Below, piece by piece: positions 32,046 through 43,955 of a stretch of 64,000 nt of DNA; within the stretch, counting starts at the first letter, position 1; each line of letters starts with the position of its first letter. Position numbers and translations under genes: made by a program. This DNA comes from Cycas panzhihuaensis (lineage: Eukaryota > Cycadophyta): positions 136,345,741-136,409,740 of the forward strand of contig CM041465.1 in NCBI GenBank assembly GCA_023213395.1, written 5' to 3'. Under the pieces are notes generated by a model that saw only the letters and a list, made by a program, of their open reading frames with translations, made no database searches and was not told the origin of the DNA.

Positions 32046-34255
32046 AAGAGGAGACTGGTTCCCTCTGTTCTATTTGTTGCTGCTCAAGGAGATTCAAAGA
32101 AGGGTTACAAACCCTTGGTGATGACCTTCGCCCTCCAAAGGCGATCCAAGGTTTGCTAAGACCCATTTTTTGCAGATTCAAGCTTCTTGGAGCAGTGTTG
32201 AAGGCTGGAGCAAGGCTACTTTCAGATCTGATTTTTTTTTTTTTCAGATCTTTATCAAAGGGTGCAACACTGTTTTCTTCAAAAATAGTGCTTTTTCTTT
32301 AATTTTTCTTCAAGAAAAATTTATTTTTTCAGAGATAAGAGGCATATCTGAGATATTAGATCAATTTGTAGCTACAAATCAGATTTGTAAGCATTTTTTG
32401 AGGCTCATAACTGTTTTGCAATCAATTTGTATTAGTTGTTCCTCAAATCTGGGCAAGTTTACTCACATTTTTTGTAATTTTTCTTCTAAAATCTGCATTT
32501 TTTAGCTATTTTTTTTCTCCCATTTGGGTGATGAGCTATTCTCCAGCCATTTGAAGCTCTCAGACTGAATTTACTTGAAGTTTGAGGCCCCTTGTAGGCT
32601 GTGGATCAATTTATGGGCATTTTCAGCCTTGGAACCCCACTAAAAATGCACAAAAAATTATTGTTTTTCACTCTTTTTTTTCATATCAAGTTGGCTGTCC
32701 ACATCTCGACCACGCATGCGGTATGCAGACTTAAGGGAAGAGTTTTAATGATTAATACGAGGGTTTAAAACCCCGGACAGCTGTACGACTCCAACTTTCC
32801 TTTCTTAAGGACGTGTAACCAGCCATAACTTCAATTACTTGCAGCTCTCTGCACACTTGACGAAAAGCCTTGAGATTTTAGAGGGAGTTGGATACCACTA
32901 GGGCACCCCTCCTCCTGAATTTTCAGCACAAACAGAGGTCTCTACATGCTGTTCTCATCATTTGCATGTCCATGGGAGCCGCCCAAGTCACGCTGCCATG
33001 TATGACCTTTTTTTGATTTTGAAAAATTCAAATCAAACTTTTGATTTTTGAAGTTTAAAATCTTCGTTGTACTTGGTGATTATTTCATCAAATCATTAAA
33101 GTTGAAACAGTCACTCATCTTTGGATATTAAAATTTTTGGGTTTAAGTCCTCAATCAAGGCTCCCTGTGTGGTGTTCTTGCTGCTCAAATTTGCAAAAAA
33201 AATGTTAAATTTCAGCCTTTGTTTTTTGGCATTTTTTGCCTTATTTAACACTTGTTTCATGTTTGTAAGTGTTAAAAGACATTGAAAGGAGTGATTTTTA
33301 AGTGTTGTGACCTTGTTAAAGTGATCCTCATCATTGTTTCAACATTTTTTCTAAGGCACCTTGCATGGTGACCTACTTCCCTTAGTCTCAAAAGGGGCTC
33401 AAAAATACTTTGTGCTTAATAAAATCACTTTATTTTTTATCATTGGGACTATTTTAAAGTCCCAACACTTGGTGCTTGGTGTCCTTATTTGGCAAGTGGT
33501 TTTCTTACCTTCACTCTTGAGCATTAAAAGGAACTCATTTGTATCTTCATCACAACGTTTTGCTTTGCTTCATTGAGTACTTAGCATTTTTTTCAAAGTA
33601 CTTTTTTTTGCAAACTCATTGTACTCAAGCATCTTTCCTTACTTGGATCAGCATAAGCACTCTCACTTCATTAAGTGCTCATTGTAAACAACACTATAAG
33701 TGTTCATTTGATTTACTAGCTTGCTTCTTTTAAAGCCACTTTCATTTTAAGCTTAATCAAGCACTTTCATAAGTACATCTTCTAAGTAAAAATAAATCTT
33801 AAGTTCACTTTAACCTTCTAAAAAGTGACTTAAAAATCTTGTTGGAGAGGCCCGAAAAAGGTTCAAACCTTGCCTCTGAAATAACCTTAAGCTTGGTGCA
33901 TTCCCTAAGGGACCAACCGACCGTACGGTCAGTGCACGACAATTAAGGTTGCTTGAGGGAAAGGAGGTTCGAAAAGGGTGTTATTGGGGTTATGAATCCC
34001 AGGGAAAGCATGGTACATCCATGCAGATCAACCCTACCTGCCTTATCCTAGATTTAACTTGGCCAACTGTTAGATCTCCTCTATAGATCAGGGTTGGACC
34101 AACTTTTTAGCATAGTCCTCCACCCCTAATCATTCCATTCAGTTGTTGGATCTTCTAGTAAGATCGAGGCGTGGTTTCATTAGAAGGTGGAACTTAAGCG
34201 ATGAAAGCTTTGAGTTTCCAAGTTATCTGCTAGTTTCAAGCTTTACAACTGAAGC
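32046..34255 (+). other. Long leader of element E with conserved palindromic block
   Basis: It has a GC-richer block at 32690-33010, an AT-rich middle with repeated CACTT/AAGTG motifs, and the conserved block at 33840-34250. That block holds the perfect palindrome GACCGTACGGTC (33919-33930) and the stem GATCTT/AAGATC with a 5-base loop (about 34148-34164). No conserved reading frame. Confidence 0.75.
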
Positions 34256-35140
34256 ATGGCTACAATTAACATACTTAATGCATGCACCATTAGATTAACA
34301 GATCAAGATAACTATCAAGAATGGAAGAGAATCACTCCGAATCTGTTGATAATGAATGAATTTTAGGGTTATGTTTCTGGAAGGATACCCCAACCTGTAC
34401 CTGTTGTTAATGGCAATGTAACTGTTCAACCTGATGATGTTTTTGTTGCTACTTGGGAAGCCAAAGATGAAATCACTTTGGAATTCCTTCATATGATTGT
34501 TGATGTACATGTGGATCAAAACATTGTATGTGTAAAAACTTCTAAGGAAGCTTGGGACATTTTGTCCTCTTTGTATGAAAGGCGAGATGAAGCTCGCATT
34601 TTAATGGTAAAAGCCAAGTTGTATTCTGTAAAGTTTGTCAAGCCTATGTTGGTTTTTCTTTCCTCCATTAAGGAGGTATGTAATGAGTTGAATACACTAG
34701 GTAGTCCAGCAACAAGAGATGAACTTATCACATCTATCACCAAAGCTTTGCCAAAGGACTACAATGGCTTTATATCGTCTACTACAAGAGATGGTTCTCT
34801 CAAAAGAATGTCATTTAATGAATTTGAAAGTTTATTGCTTCAAGAAGAACAAATCTACACCAAGGATAATGAGGAGGAACCATCTACATCAGGTGCATTT
34901 ACGGCTAAATCAAAGGCCAAGCAGAACCCCAAACCGGCACTCTCAAAGCAGTTTGGGAACATGAACATTGGTTCCTCAAAGACCAATGTTGTGTGTCATT
35001 ATTGTGGCAAAGCTGGCCACATAGCAATTGATTGTAGGAAGAAGCAAGCAGATCTACGTCAACATCAACAACAACCACGTCACCCAAATCAGAGACAACA
35101 TCAGCCACGTCAGCAATTCTGAAAAAGATTTTAGCAACAA
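34256..35140 (+). pseudogene. copia gag of element E (one in-frame stop)
   Basis: It starts MATINILNACTIRLTDQDNY at 34256 and meets a single stop (TAG at about 34364) where relatives read Trp in NEFWGYVSG. The rest is open to about 35122: SKEAWDILSSLYERRDEARI, then ELNTLGSPATRDELITSITK, MSFNEFESLLLQEEQIYTKD and the zinc knuckle CHYCGKAGHIAIDC (about 35000-35040). A Gln/His/Arg tail follows. The start is chosen because the same MA-I-N/S-M/L-NACTI opening is shared by B, D and G. Confidence 0.85.
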
Positions 35141-38100
35141 CAACAGTAGCAACCCCCTCGACCAAATCGAGGTGCCTATCGAGGAGGTCAAAGAGGAAGG
35201 GGGGGTTTTAGAGGTGGCAATCAACGCCACTTCAATCAGTTTGCAGATGAAGACAAACTGTTTTGTGCATATCAATCATCCAAGGTTGATGAAACTTGGA
35301 TTATTGATTCTAGAGCTTCACAACACATGACTGGGAGTGAAGAACTCCTTACTGACATCAATGAAGGAAAAGGTCAATCAGTGACCTTTGGCAACAATCA
35401 ATCTGTTAAGATTTTTAGAATAGGCACAATATCTCCATTTCACTCTTTTTCAAATCCTTCCTCTTCATTTCCCAATGGCAATGCCTACTTCATACCTTCC
35501 ATGGACAAGAACTTATTATCTGTTAGCAAGTTGGACAAACAGATGAGCGTCTTGTTCAGAAATGGGAAATGTGTAATAATTGACAAAGATGACCAAGTAG
35601 TAGCTGTTGGATATGAGGATCATGGCCTCTACAAATTGGATGCAAAGAATATAACACTTGATTCTGCTTACTCTGGTTCAATTGTCACTCAATACTTGTC
35701 CAAGATGCAACTTTGGCATCAATGTCTAGGGCATTTGAGCTTAGACAATCTCAGGTAGATGATCAACAAAAACATGGTACATGGACTTCCAAAGATATAT
35801 GGCACAAAATGTCTTTGTGAAGCATGCATAATGGGGACTCAACATCGCTTGCCTTTCCCTAAAGGCAAAGCTTGGCGTGCATCACATTCCTTGCAGCTGG
35901 TACACTCAGATTTGTGTGGACCTATGCCCACTGCATCTTTTGGAGGAGCTTTATACTACATCTCCTTCATTGATGACTTTTCTCATAAAGTCTGGGTCTA
36001 CTTCATCAAGCACAAGTCTGAAGCATTTTCAAAATTCAAAGAATTCATGCTTGAAGTGGAGAATGAGTCTTGCCACTCTATTAAAACATTAAGGACAAAC
36101 AATGGAGGTGAATTTACTTCAAATGAATTCACCCAATTCTGCAAGGATAATGGCATTCAGAGACAGCTGACTATTCCTCACACTCGTCAACAAAATGGAG
36201 TCTCCGAAAGAATGAACAGAGCTTTGGCAAATAAAGCTAAAGCAATGATGCATGCACAAGGACTCACTCGAGCTTATTAGGCAGAGGCATTCCACACAGC
36301 TGCCTATGTGGCCAATCGAAGTCCAACTACAGCAGTCATCGATATCACACCCAAGGAGGTATGGTCTGGCAGAAAGCCAACTGTCAGCCATTTGAGGACT
36401 TTTGGGTGCATTGCTTATATGCATATCCTCGACCACCAAAGAACAAAATTAGACAAGCATAGTCTAAAATGCATCTTTGTAGGTTATGCCAATCATAGCA
36501 AAGCCTACAAGTTGGATGATCCCATTGGGAAGAAAATGCATCTCTCAAGAGATGTAATCTTTGCTGAAGATGATCATAAGGAGTTGCAAACAGCATCTAT
36601 GCAACCTCCCATTGACAAAGGCAAGAAGATTGTTGAGGCTTTCCTTCTCTCTCAATCTTCTACTCTATGTACATCATCTGCACCTGCTGGACCGTCCGCA
36701 TCATCTGATTTGGCTCCATTTGATCCTAGCACATCTTCTGTTGATCAACCACTTAGACCAGAAGATCTTGAGGTTCAAGTTACTTCAATTCAAAAGTTAC
36801 CAAAATGGTACACTCAAACAGTACAGGACGACCACATCATTAAAGGAAAACATCCTTCAAAATACAGGCAGTAGACCAATTATGCACTTATGGCTAAAGT
36901 GCTATGTGTTGATGAGCCTTCCACTTTTGAGGAGGCTTCTAAAAATGGAAATTGGAATGCTGCTATGGATGAAGAAATCCATTCTATTGAAAAGAATGGT
37001 ACTTGGGATTTGGTTGAATTGCCTAAACACAAATAGGCAATCAATTGCAAATGGGTCTACAAGACCAAAGTCCATTCTGATGGTTCACTTAAGCGGCAGA
37101 AGGCTCGCCTTGTGGCAAAAAGATTCAAACAAAAGGAAGGCATAGACTATGAGGAGACTTTTGCACCAGTGGCAAATATGAACACCATCAGACTCATCTT
37201 GGCCTTAGCAGCTCAATGCAAATGGCCAGTCTTTCAGATGGACGTGAATAGCGCCTTTCTCAATGGCGATCTTCAGGAGGATGTATACTTGGAACAACCT
37301 CCCGGTTACAAGGTACAAGGCAAGGAGCATCTAGTATGTCGCCTAAAAGGGCACTAAATGGCTTAAAACAAGCTCCAAGAGCATGGTACTCGAAGATCGA
37401 CGATTATTTCTTGAGACATGGGTTTCATCGATCCACTTCAGACCCTAACCTATACATCAAACATGAAAAGAACCATGCCATTTTTGTTGTCTTGTATGTA
37501 GATGACTTAGTGATCAGTGGCAATGACACTAAGATCATAAACATTCTCCAGGATGACTTAAAGAGAAGTTTCAAGATGACAGATCTTGGACTTTTCCATT
37601 ACTTCTTAGGCTTTGAGGTATGGCAACAACCAGGGTATATCTTCATCTTCCAAGCGAAATGTTCTTGGGACATTTTGCAGTGGTTCAGGATGCACGACTG
37701 CAAACCAACGCCTACACCAATGGAGAATGGCACTAAGCTTACTCTCAATGAGGAAGTTGCACTGACAGATCCCACTCTTTCTGCGGCGGTGGATTGGTAG
37801 CCTCATTTATCTCACCAACACTCGTAGGATATTTCATTTGCGATTGGGATACATTCACGATACATGTCTCAACCCAATCAAAAACACTGGAATGCAGTTA
37901 AACGCATACTTAAATACATCAAAGGCACATTGCAGCATGGCCTTGGGTATGCACATAATGAGAACTTCACTCTGGAAGGGTTCTCGAGATTCTGATTAGG
38001 CAAGTTGCCAAGATAGCGGAGATCAACCTCTAATCTTGTTTTTCTCTTGGTACAACAGTTGTTTCGTGGAGTTGCAAGAAGCAACCCAATGTTACCTTGT

Positions 38101-38440
38101 CCTCCACCGAAGTAGAGTACAAAGTTGCGGTCGGTAGCGACTTGTGAAGCTATCGCCGACGGATTCTTGGAGAACTTGGACTTGAGCGGGATCACCCCAC
38201 GGGATATCTTGTGACAATCAAAGTGTACTCAAGTTAGCCAAGAATCCAATTTTTCATGCACAGACCAAACACATCGAGATTCATCATCACTTCATCAGAG
38301 AGCATGTGCAGAATGGTGACATCCACCTCCAGTACAGACCTACAGAGGAGCAGACAACAGATATCTTTACCAAGCCTCTTGGTAGAAAAAAGTTTGTAAA
38401 ATTCAGAGATGGTCTTGGCGTCCGACTTAACATTGTAAAT
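35141..38440 (+). pseudogene. copia pol of element E (protease, integrase, RT, RNase H)
   Basis: It continues in the gag frame. Protease: TWIIDSRASQHMTG, with Gly of DSGA changed to Arg. Pre-integrase: LWHQCLGHLS and CLCEACIMGTQ. Integrase: HSDLCGP, RTNNGGEF (second catalytic Asp changed to Asn) and QQNGVSERMNR. RT: QMDVNSAFLNGD, ALNGLKQAPRAWY and YVDDLVISGND (about 37495-37530). There are in-frame stops at about 35756, 36278 and 36872, and frame changes at about 37336 and in the RNase H part (37800-38440). TKHIEIHHHFIREHVQNGD-like sequence marks the end, with QTTDIFTKPLG just before the polypurine tract. Both protease and integrase active sites are damaged. Confidence 0.88.
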
Positions 38441-38452
38441 AGTAAGGGGGGG

Positions 38453-39006
38453 TGTTAAACCTTATGCTTACATGTTAAGATTATGCACTTTATTTTTCAT
38501 ATAATATTTGTGCTTTTGTACTTTAGGGGTGACTTATCACTTAAGTGATAAGGTGCACATCCACATTCTTTCTAGTGACACAACTTTGTCACTAAAGGGT
38601 CAAATGGACCCCCATGCACTTTTGCTCACTTGAGAGCCCTAAAAGGACATATGTCCTACATGCAAGGCATGTATCTTGGATGTTTGACACTTGTTAAACA
38701 TCCAATGTCTTAGGTCTCTCCTTTCACTCTATATAATGAGACCTCTCCTCATTATTCATATATAGAGTAGGAGCTATATTGTTATCTTTGTCGGTTGCTA
38801 ATCAAACTGTTTATTCATTTGGAGGTTGGACCAATTCCAACCCCACACATTTGGTATCATTTTCTTGCTCCTCCTTTTTCATGCTTTGTCTTGCTTATGT
38901 TTCATCTTAAGAGTATCATACTTGTTAGCATTTGTTGCTTTCTAGAAGTAGAGTGAACCTCGCTTCTAGATCTTGGTATAGTAAGGCCATTAGGCCCTTT
39001 TTCACA
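38453..39006 (+). repeat. 3' LTR of element E
   Basis: 554 bases aligned with the 5' LTR, preceded by a poly-G tract and followed by gagaat. Roughly 8 differences in the first 145 bases by eye. Confidence 0.95.
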
Positions 39007-39323
39007 GAGAATAACTCAGCACCCTTTTGTGCAAGAAAAAATTAGCCAAAAAAACCAGTTCTGATGAAAGAAACAAGGAAAAATATAGGTAAACTAGCTC
39101 AAAACTTCAATTGGTAATCTAAAAAAAAAAATTCAGATCTGTGAACTATGCCTGCTCCAGCCTTTAGCACTCTTCCAAGAAGGTTGATCTGCAATTGTAG
39201 GTCTAAAACATGTCTTGGATCGCCTTCAGAGAGTGAAGGTCGTCACCAAGGAGTAATAGAGCATACCTTGAGTCTCCTTTAAGCAAGACAAAATCAGGAC
39301 AGAGGGAACTAGTCTCCTCTAAC

Positions 39324-39335
39324 TCTGATACCAAA
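39324..39335 (-). other. Primer-binding site of element D
   Basis: The minus strand reads TGGTATCAGAGT, one base from the initiator-tRNA-Met complement. Confidence 0.8.
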
Positions 39336-39337
39336 TG

Positions 39338-39882
39338 TAGAAATGGCCAAAAGGCCTTAGAAACTCAAAATCTAGAAGCGATATTCACTCTAGTTTTAAA
39401 AAGCAGATAATCTAGACTAATAATGAAAGTATGAGATCAAACATGAGCAAGATCAAAGCATGGAGAGAAAGAGCAAAATGATACCAAATATGAGGAGCTG
39501 GAATTGGTCCAACCTCCAAATGAATAGCAGTTTGATTAGCAAATTGGCAGCATAACAATACAACTCCAACTCTATATGAGAACAATGAGAAGAGGTCTCA
39601 ATATATAGAGTGAAAGGAGAGACTTAAGGCATTAGATGTTTGACAAGTGTCAAACATCCAAGGTACATGCCTTGCATGTAGGACGTGTCCTTTTGGGCTC
39701 TCAAGTGAGCAAAAGTGCATGGAGGTCCATTTGACCCTTATGTGACAATGTTGTGTCACTAGGAAAGAATGTGAGTGTGCACTTTATCACTGAAGTGATA
39801 AGTCACCCCTAAAGTACAAAAGTACAAATAATACATAAAAAATAAAGTACATAGGCTTAACATGTAAACATAAGATTTAACA
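39338..39882 (-). repeat. 5' LTR of element D
   Basis: About 545 bases, minus strand TGTTAAATC...CTACA, aligned with the LTRs of B and E. Its outer end abuts the LTR remnant of element F. Confidence 0.88.
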
Positions 39883-40139
39883 TGTCACATAGTCAAAATT
39901 GAAGAAGAGTTTGAGTAGAACACTCCTACTTAAGTTCAAAGGATGGTGACAAATGTCATCTATCAACATGTTGATTTATTCACATAAAACATGTGAATAA
40001 GTTACTAAAGTAAAAAGTGACAGTGAATGTGACATTACGAAAACTTACAAAAGTGCACTTTACCATAAAGCATAAAGTGACAAAACAAAAATGTACAAGG
40101 TTAAGACTTAATGCTAGAACATGAAGGTTTTAAGATCCC

Positions 40140-41345
40140 CCTGGAATGTGCACAACATTAAGTTGAAGTCTGAGGCCATCTCTAAATTGTTTGTTTCTCT
40201 TTGCCAAGTGCTTTGGTAAAGATGTCAGCAACTTGTTGATTTGTCGACTTGAAAATGAGTTCAATCTCACCATTTTGCACATGTTCTTTAATGAGGTGAT
40301 GATGTACCTTAACATGCTTGGTGCTCGCATGAAATATAGGATTCTTAGCAATCTTGAGCACACTCTGATTGTTATTGTACAATTTGTTTGGTTGCGATTG
40401 CTCAAGGCTAAGCTCTCCAAGAATCCATTTAAGCCAAATAGTCTCACATTTTGCTCTGATAGCAGTTTTGTATTTTGCTTTGGTGGAGGAAGGAGTAACA
40501 TTTGGTTGCTTCTTGCAACTCCACGAAATAGTTGTAGACCCAAGGTTGAAACAATAACTTGTTGTAGATTTCTGGCTATCTTGGCATCCTGCCCAATCAG
40601 AATCTGAGAACTCTTCGAGTGTGAAGTACTTGTAACGAGTGTACTAGTGACCATACTGCAATGTACCTTTAAGATATTTGAGAATATGCTTTGTAGTATT
40701 TTAGTGTCGCTAATTGGGTTGAGACATGAATCTGGAACAAATTCCAACAACATATGAAATGTTTGGTCTAGTATTAGTCAAAACAATTAGACTAGCCCCT
40801 AACTATCTGAAGAGCGTGGAATCTATAGATTTAGCTTCCTCATCATGTGATAATAATCTAGTGCCTGTCTTCATAGGGGTAGGTGAAGATTTGTAGTCCT
40901 ACATTTTGAAGCGTTGCAAAATATCCTGAGTGTACTTGGCTTGGGATATGAAGATGTTGCCTGGTTGTTGCCACACCTCCATGCTAAGAAAATAGTGAAG
41001 AAATTTGAGATCACTCATCTCAAAACTTTTTTTTAAAGTCCCTTTGAAGACTTTCTATCATTTTTGCATTGTTGCCTATGAAAATTATATCATCAACATA
41101 CAAAATGACAAGAATGACGTGCTGATGACAAACCTTGATGTACAGGTTTGGATCTGATGAGGATCGATAAAAACCATGTTTCAAGAAGTAGTCATCGATT
41201 TTGGAGTACCAATCATGGGGCACCTATTTCAGACCATACAAGGCCTTTTTAAGGCAACAAACATGATGTTTTTTGTTGTGAAAGATGTAACCATGCAATT
41301 GTTTTAGATATACCTCAATCAATTTGCCATTAAGAAGGCACTTTT
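40140..41345 (-). pseudogene. copia RNase H and RT end of element F
   Basis: Minus strand. RT: PHDWYSKIDDYFLKHGFYRS and YVDDIIFIGNN (about 41085-41115, catalytic YVDD kept). RNase H: an ESQILIGQDAKIA-like region, YNNNQSVLKIAKNPIFHAST, KHVKVHHHLIKEHVQNGEIE and QQVADIFTKALG. Several stops and frameshifts. The left break in RT (at 41345) is within the codons for KSAF of the QMDVKSAFLNG motif, which continues at 48980. Confidence 0.82.
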
Positions 41346-41912
41346 TGTTAAACCTTATGTTTAAATGTTAAGTTAATGTACTTTTATTTTTCATGTAATA
41401 TATGCACTTTTACTTTAGGGGTGACTTATCACTTAAGTGATAAAGTGCACACCCACATTCTTTCTAGTGACACAACGTTGTCACTAAAGGGTCAATGGAC
41501 CCTCATGCACTTTTGCTCATGATCCAAGTCATGTATCTTGGATGTTTGACACTTGTCAAACATCCAAGGCCTTAGGTGAGGATCCAAGGCTTGATCCAAG
41601 TCATGTATCTTGGATGTTTGACACTTGTCAAACATCCAAGGCCTTAGGTCTCTCATTTCACTCTATATAATGAGACCTCTCCTCATTGTCTCACAAGGAG
41701 AGTAAGAGTTGTATTGTTGTGCTATCAGTTTGCTAATCAAACTGTTTCTTCTTGGGAGCTTGGACCAATTCCAACTCCACATATTGGGTATCATTTTCTC
41801 TTGCTCCTATTTCTCTTTGCATTGTTTATGCTTTCATGCTTTCATGCATTTGCAGTATTATGCTTGTACTTATGATCTTGGGACTAATGTGGCCTAATGC
41901 CCATTTTCCACA
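41346..41912 (+). repeat. 5' LTR of element G
   Basis: TGTTAAACC...TTTTCCACA. Related to the E LTR, but the segment with the 15-base-arm palindrome is tandemly duplicated (about 41523-41650). Confidence 0.95.
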
Positions 41913-41914
41913 TT

Positions 41915-41926
41915 TGGTATCAGAGC
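41915..41926 (+). other. Primer-binding site of element G
   Basis: A perfect TGGTATCAGAGC two bases after the LTR. Confidence 0.92.
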
Positions 41927-43955
41927 CTTAAGGTCTCTGTTTAAGCACTGTTAGTTTTGTTATCTCTGTCATTTTGTTTTTGAGGAAATCTCTTGTTGAT
42001 CGGCCTCGGTCAAGCTCAACTCGGCCAAGTCAAGGGCTTCCTACCAACTCATCATCATCTTGACTCGGCATTCATTCCAACTGTTTAGCACCACAGTCCA
42101 ATTATCGATTGCACAGTCGTCTATTTATCTAGCACTGATCCAATTTGTTTAGCACACGATCCGGTTTGTTTAGCACATACCGGTATCAAATCATCACCGC
42201 CAACTCATTTCATTCCACTCATATTGATTTCAACGGTGATTGTCCTCTTCATTTTCCAGCTCAGCAAACTCTGCCCAGTCATCTCAAGCTAACTGTCCGA
42301 TCCTTTGCCTAAGCATTTTCCTGACTCTTCCTCGGTGAGTCGGCCACATCCACATTTGGTATCAATCCACATTTTCACCTTAACTCAAGATCCTCAAGGT
42401 ATTGACTCAAGATACTCAAATTTGCTCGGCGGTCCTCATACCCGCTAGCTCATACATCCTCTCATTTGTCTTTGTCACCTGCCAAATCAGCACTGCCATC
42501 TCAGCGCCAACTCAGCATTGATAACAGGCCAGCATTCATTCCAGCTCAGCATTCATTCCAGCTCAGCATTGATAGCAGTCCAGTCACTGCCAAATCACTC
42601 AGTCCAATCAGCACTCAGTTCAAATTCCAGCTCAGCATTCAATTGCCAGCTCAGCTCTCGAGTCGCCAACTCAGCATTGAACTGTCCATTGCCAGCTCAG
42701 CTCACTTCAAGCACACAGATTTCAGAAGATTGCCAGCTCATCAGCTGTCCAGCTCATCATTCCTCAGCACACAGTTGTCCTGCCAACTCAGCAGTGGAAA
42801 ATCAAATCTTTTTTTAGCATATTTTTGATCAATATGCTCATGTCAATTCTCCTTTTAAGGTTTTAAGAGATTCTTTTTTTAAATTTCTTAAGGGGGGAAA
42901 ATTTTAAAAAGACTTTAAGTCTTTATAGCTGGGCTTACTTAAAACTTTTTTTTACAAACATTGGCACTCTTGATTCTCAAAAGTACTTTTGTACTTACTG
43001 TTTTAAGCTTTTTTTTAGCACACTTTCTTGCTATTGAAGCATCAAAAGGAATATTTACATTGTAAAGGTGAAGGAAATTCTCACCTAACTTCAGTTTTTG
43101 GCACCTTGCATGGTGACCTTGGCCTTCTTTAGTTCAAAAAGGGAAGGCTCATTGTGAAACTTAATAAAATCACAATTTTTTTGTTGGATTGTTGAGACAT
43201 TTTAAAGTCTCGACAGCTGCTGCGTGGAGTTTGTGTTGGCCTTTGGAGCATTTCTTGAGTACATTTTTTGTGGCTTCATCACTTCATCAGATTTTGAAGG
43301 TTAAAAGGAACCCTCTTTTGCTGTCATCAAAGGTTCCTTACATCATTTTCTTTTAAGTACTCAAAGTACTTTATCATTGTACTCAAGCATACATAGCACC
43401 TCACTTGGATCATAAAGCACTTGAAATGCATTTTGTGCTCATTCTTTCATTGCTTCTTAAGAAGCATACTTTGTAAGCCAAAAGGCATAAAAATCCAAGT
43501 AAGAAAGATTCACTTAGACTTGTTTAAAAGTGAATTTAAAATCTGTTGGAGAGGCTCGAAAAAGGTTCAAACCTTGCCTCTAAATTAACCTTAAGCTTGG
43601 TGCATTCCCTAGGGGACCAACCGAATGTACAGTTAATGCACGACAATTAAGGTTGCTTGAGGGAAAGGAGGTTCGAAAAGGGTGTTATTGGGGCTGTGAA
43701 TTCCAGGGAAAGCATGGTACGTCCATGCAGATCAACCCTACCTGCCTTGTCCTAGATTTAACTTGGTCCTCCACCTCATTAGCCAGAGTCCTCCACCTCA
43801 TTAGCCAGAGTCCTCCACCTCTCTTCACCCCACCGGTTGTTGGATCTTCTTGTAAGATCAGGACTAGTGGTGTTGTTTGAGAGTGGGTCTTAAGCGACAA
43901 AGCTTTTGAAGTTTCCAAGTTATCTGCTAGCTTCAAGTGTTACTCAAGTGGAAAG
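41927..43955 (+). other. Leader of element G with CAGCTCAGCATT-type repeat
   Basis: The leader has three parts. A C/A-rich stretch (42000-42800) has many copies of CAGCTCAGCATT and CCAACTCAGC; overlapping open frames here are a by-product of the repeat. An AT-rich middle follows. The conserved block before gag (43545-43900) has a mutated palindrome at 43624-43635, a tandem 26-base duplication (about 43766-43822) and the stem GATCTT/AAGATC (about 43845). Confidence 0.7.

Larger units (their letters stand above)
31481..39006 (+). mobile_element. Complete Ty1/copia element E nested in D
   Basis: LTRs at 31481-32031 (551 bases) and 38453-39006 (554 bases), PBS at 32034-32045, leader to 34255, gag-pol in one frame (frame 2) from 34256 to about 38440, poly-G polypurine tract (38446-38452). 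Flanking gagaat duplications are at 31475-31480 and 39007-39012. Gag-pol has several in-frame stops and late frameshifts. The LTRs differ at several percent of positions by eye, so E is not very recent. Confidence 0.95.
26400..39882 (-). mobile_element. Ty1/copia element D (minus strand), split by element E
   Basis: D reads from its 5' LTR (39338-39882) through PBS (39324-39335) and leader start (39007-39323). It is interrupted by complete element E (31481-39006), then continues with leader (29313-31480), gag and pol to about 26400. There it breaks off inside RT, so RNase H and the 3' LTR are missing. The bases gagaat border E on both sides (31475-31480, 39007-39012), confirming that E inserted into D. 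Its proteins are closest to those of B and E. Confidence 0.9.

Noticed and set aside
42466-42828. 120- and 99-codon Ser/Gln-rich overlapping frames
   Set aside because: They are explained by the CAGCTCAGCATT repeat, with two frames equally open and no similarity to known proteins.
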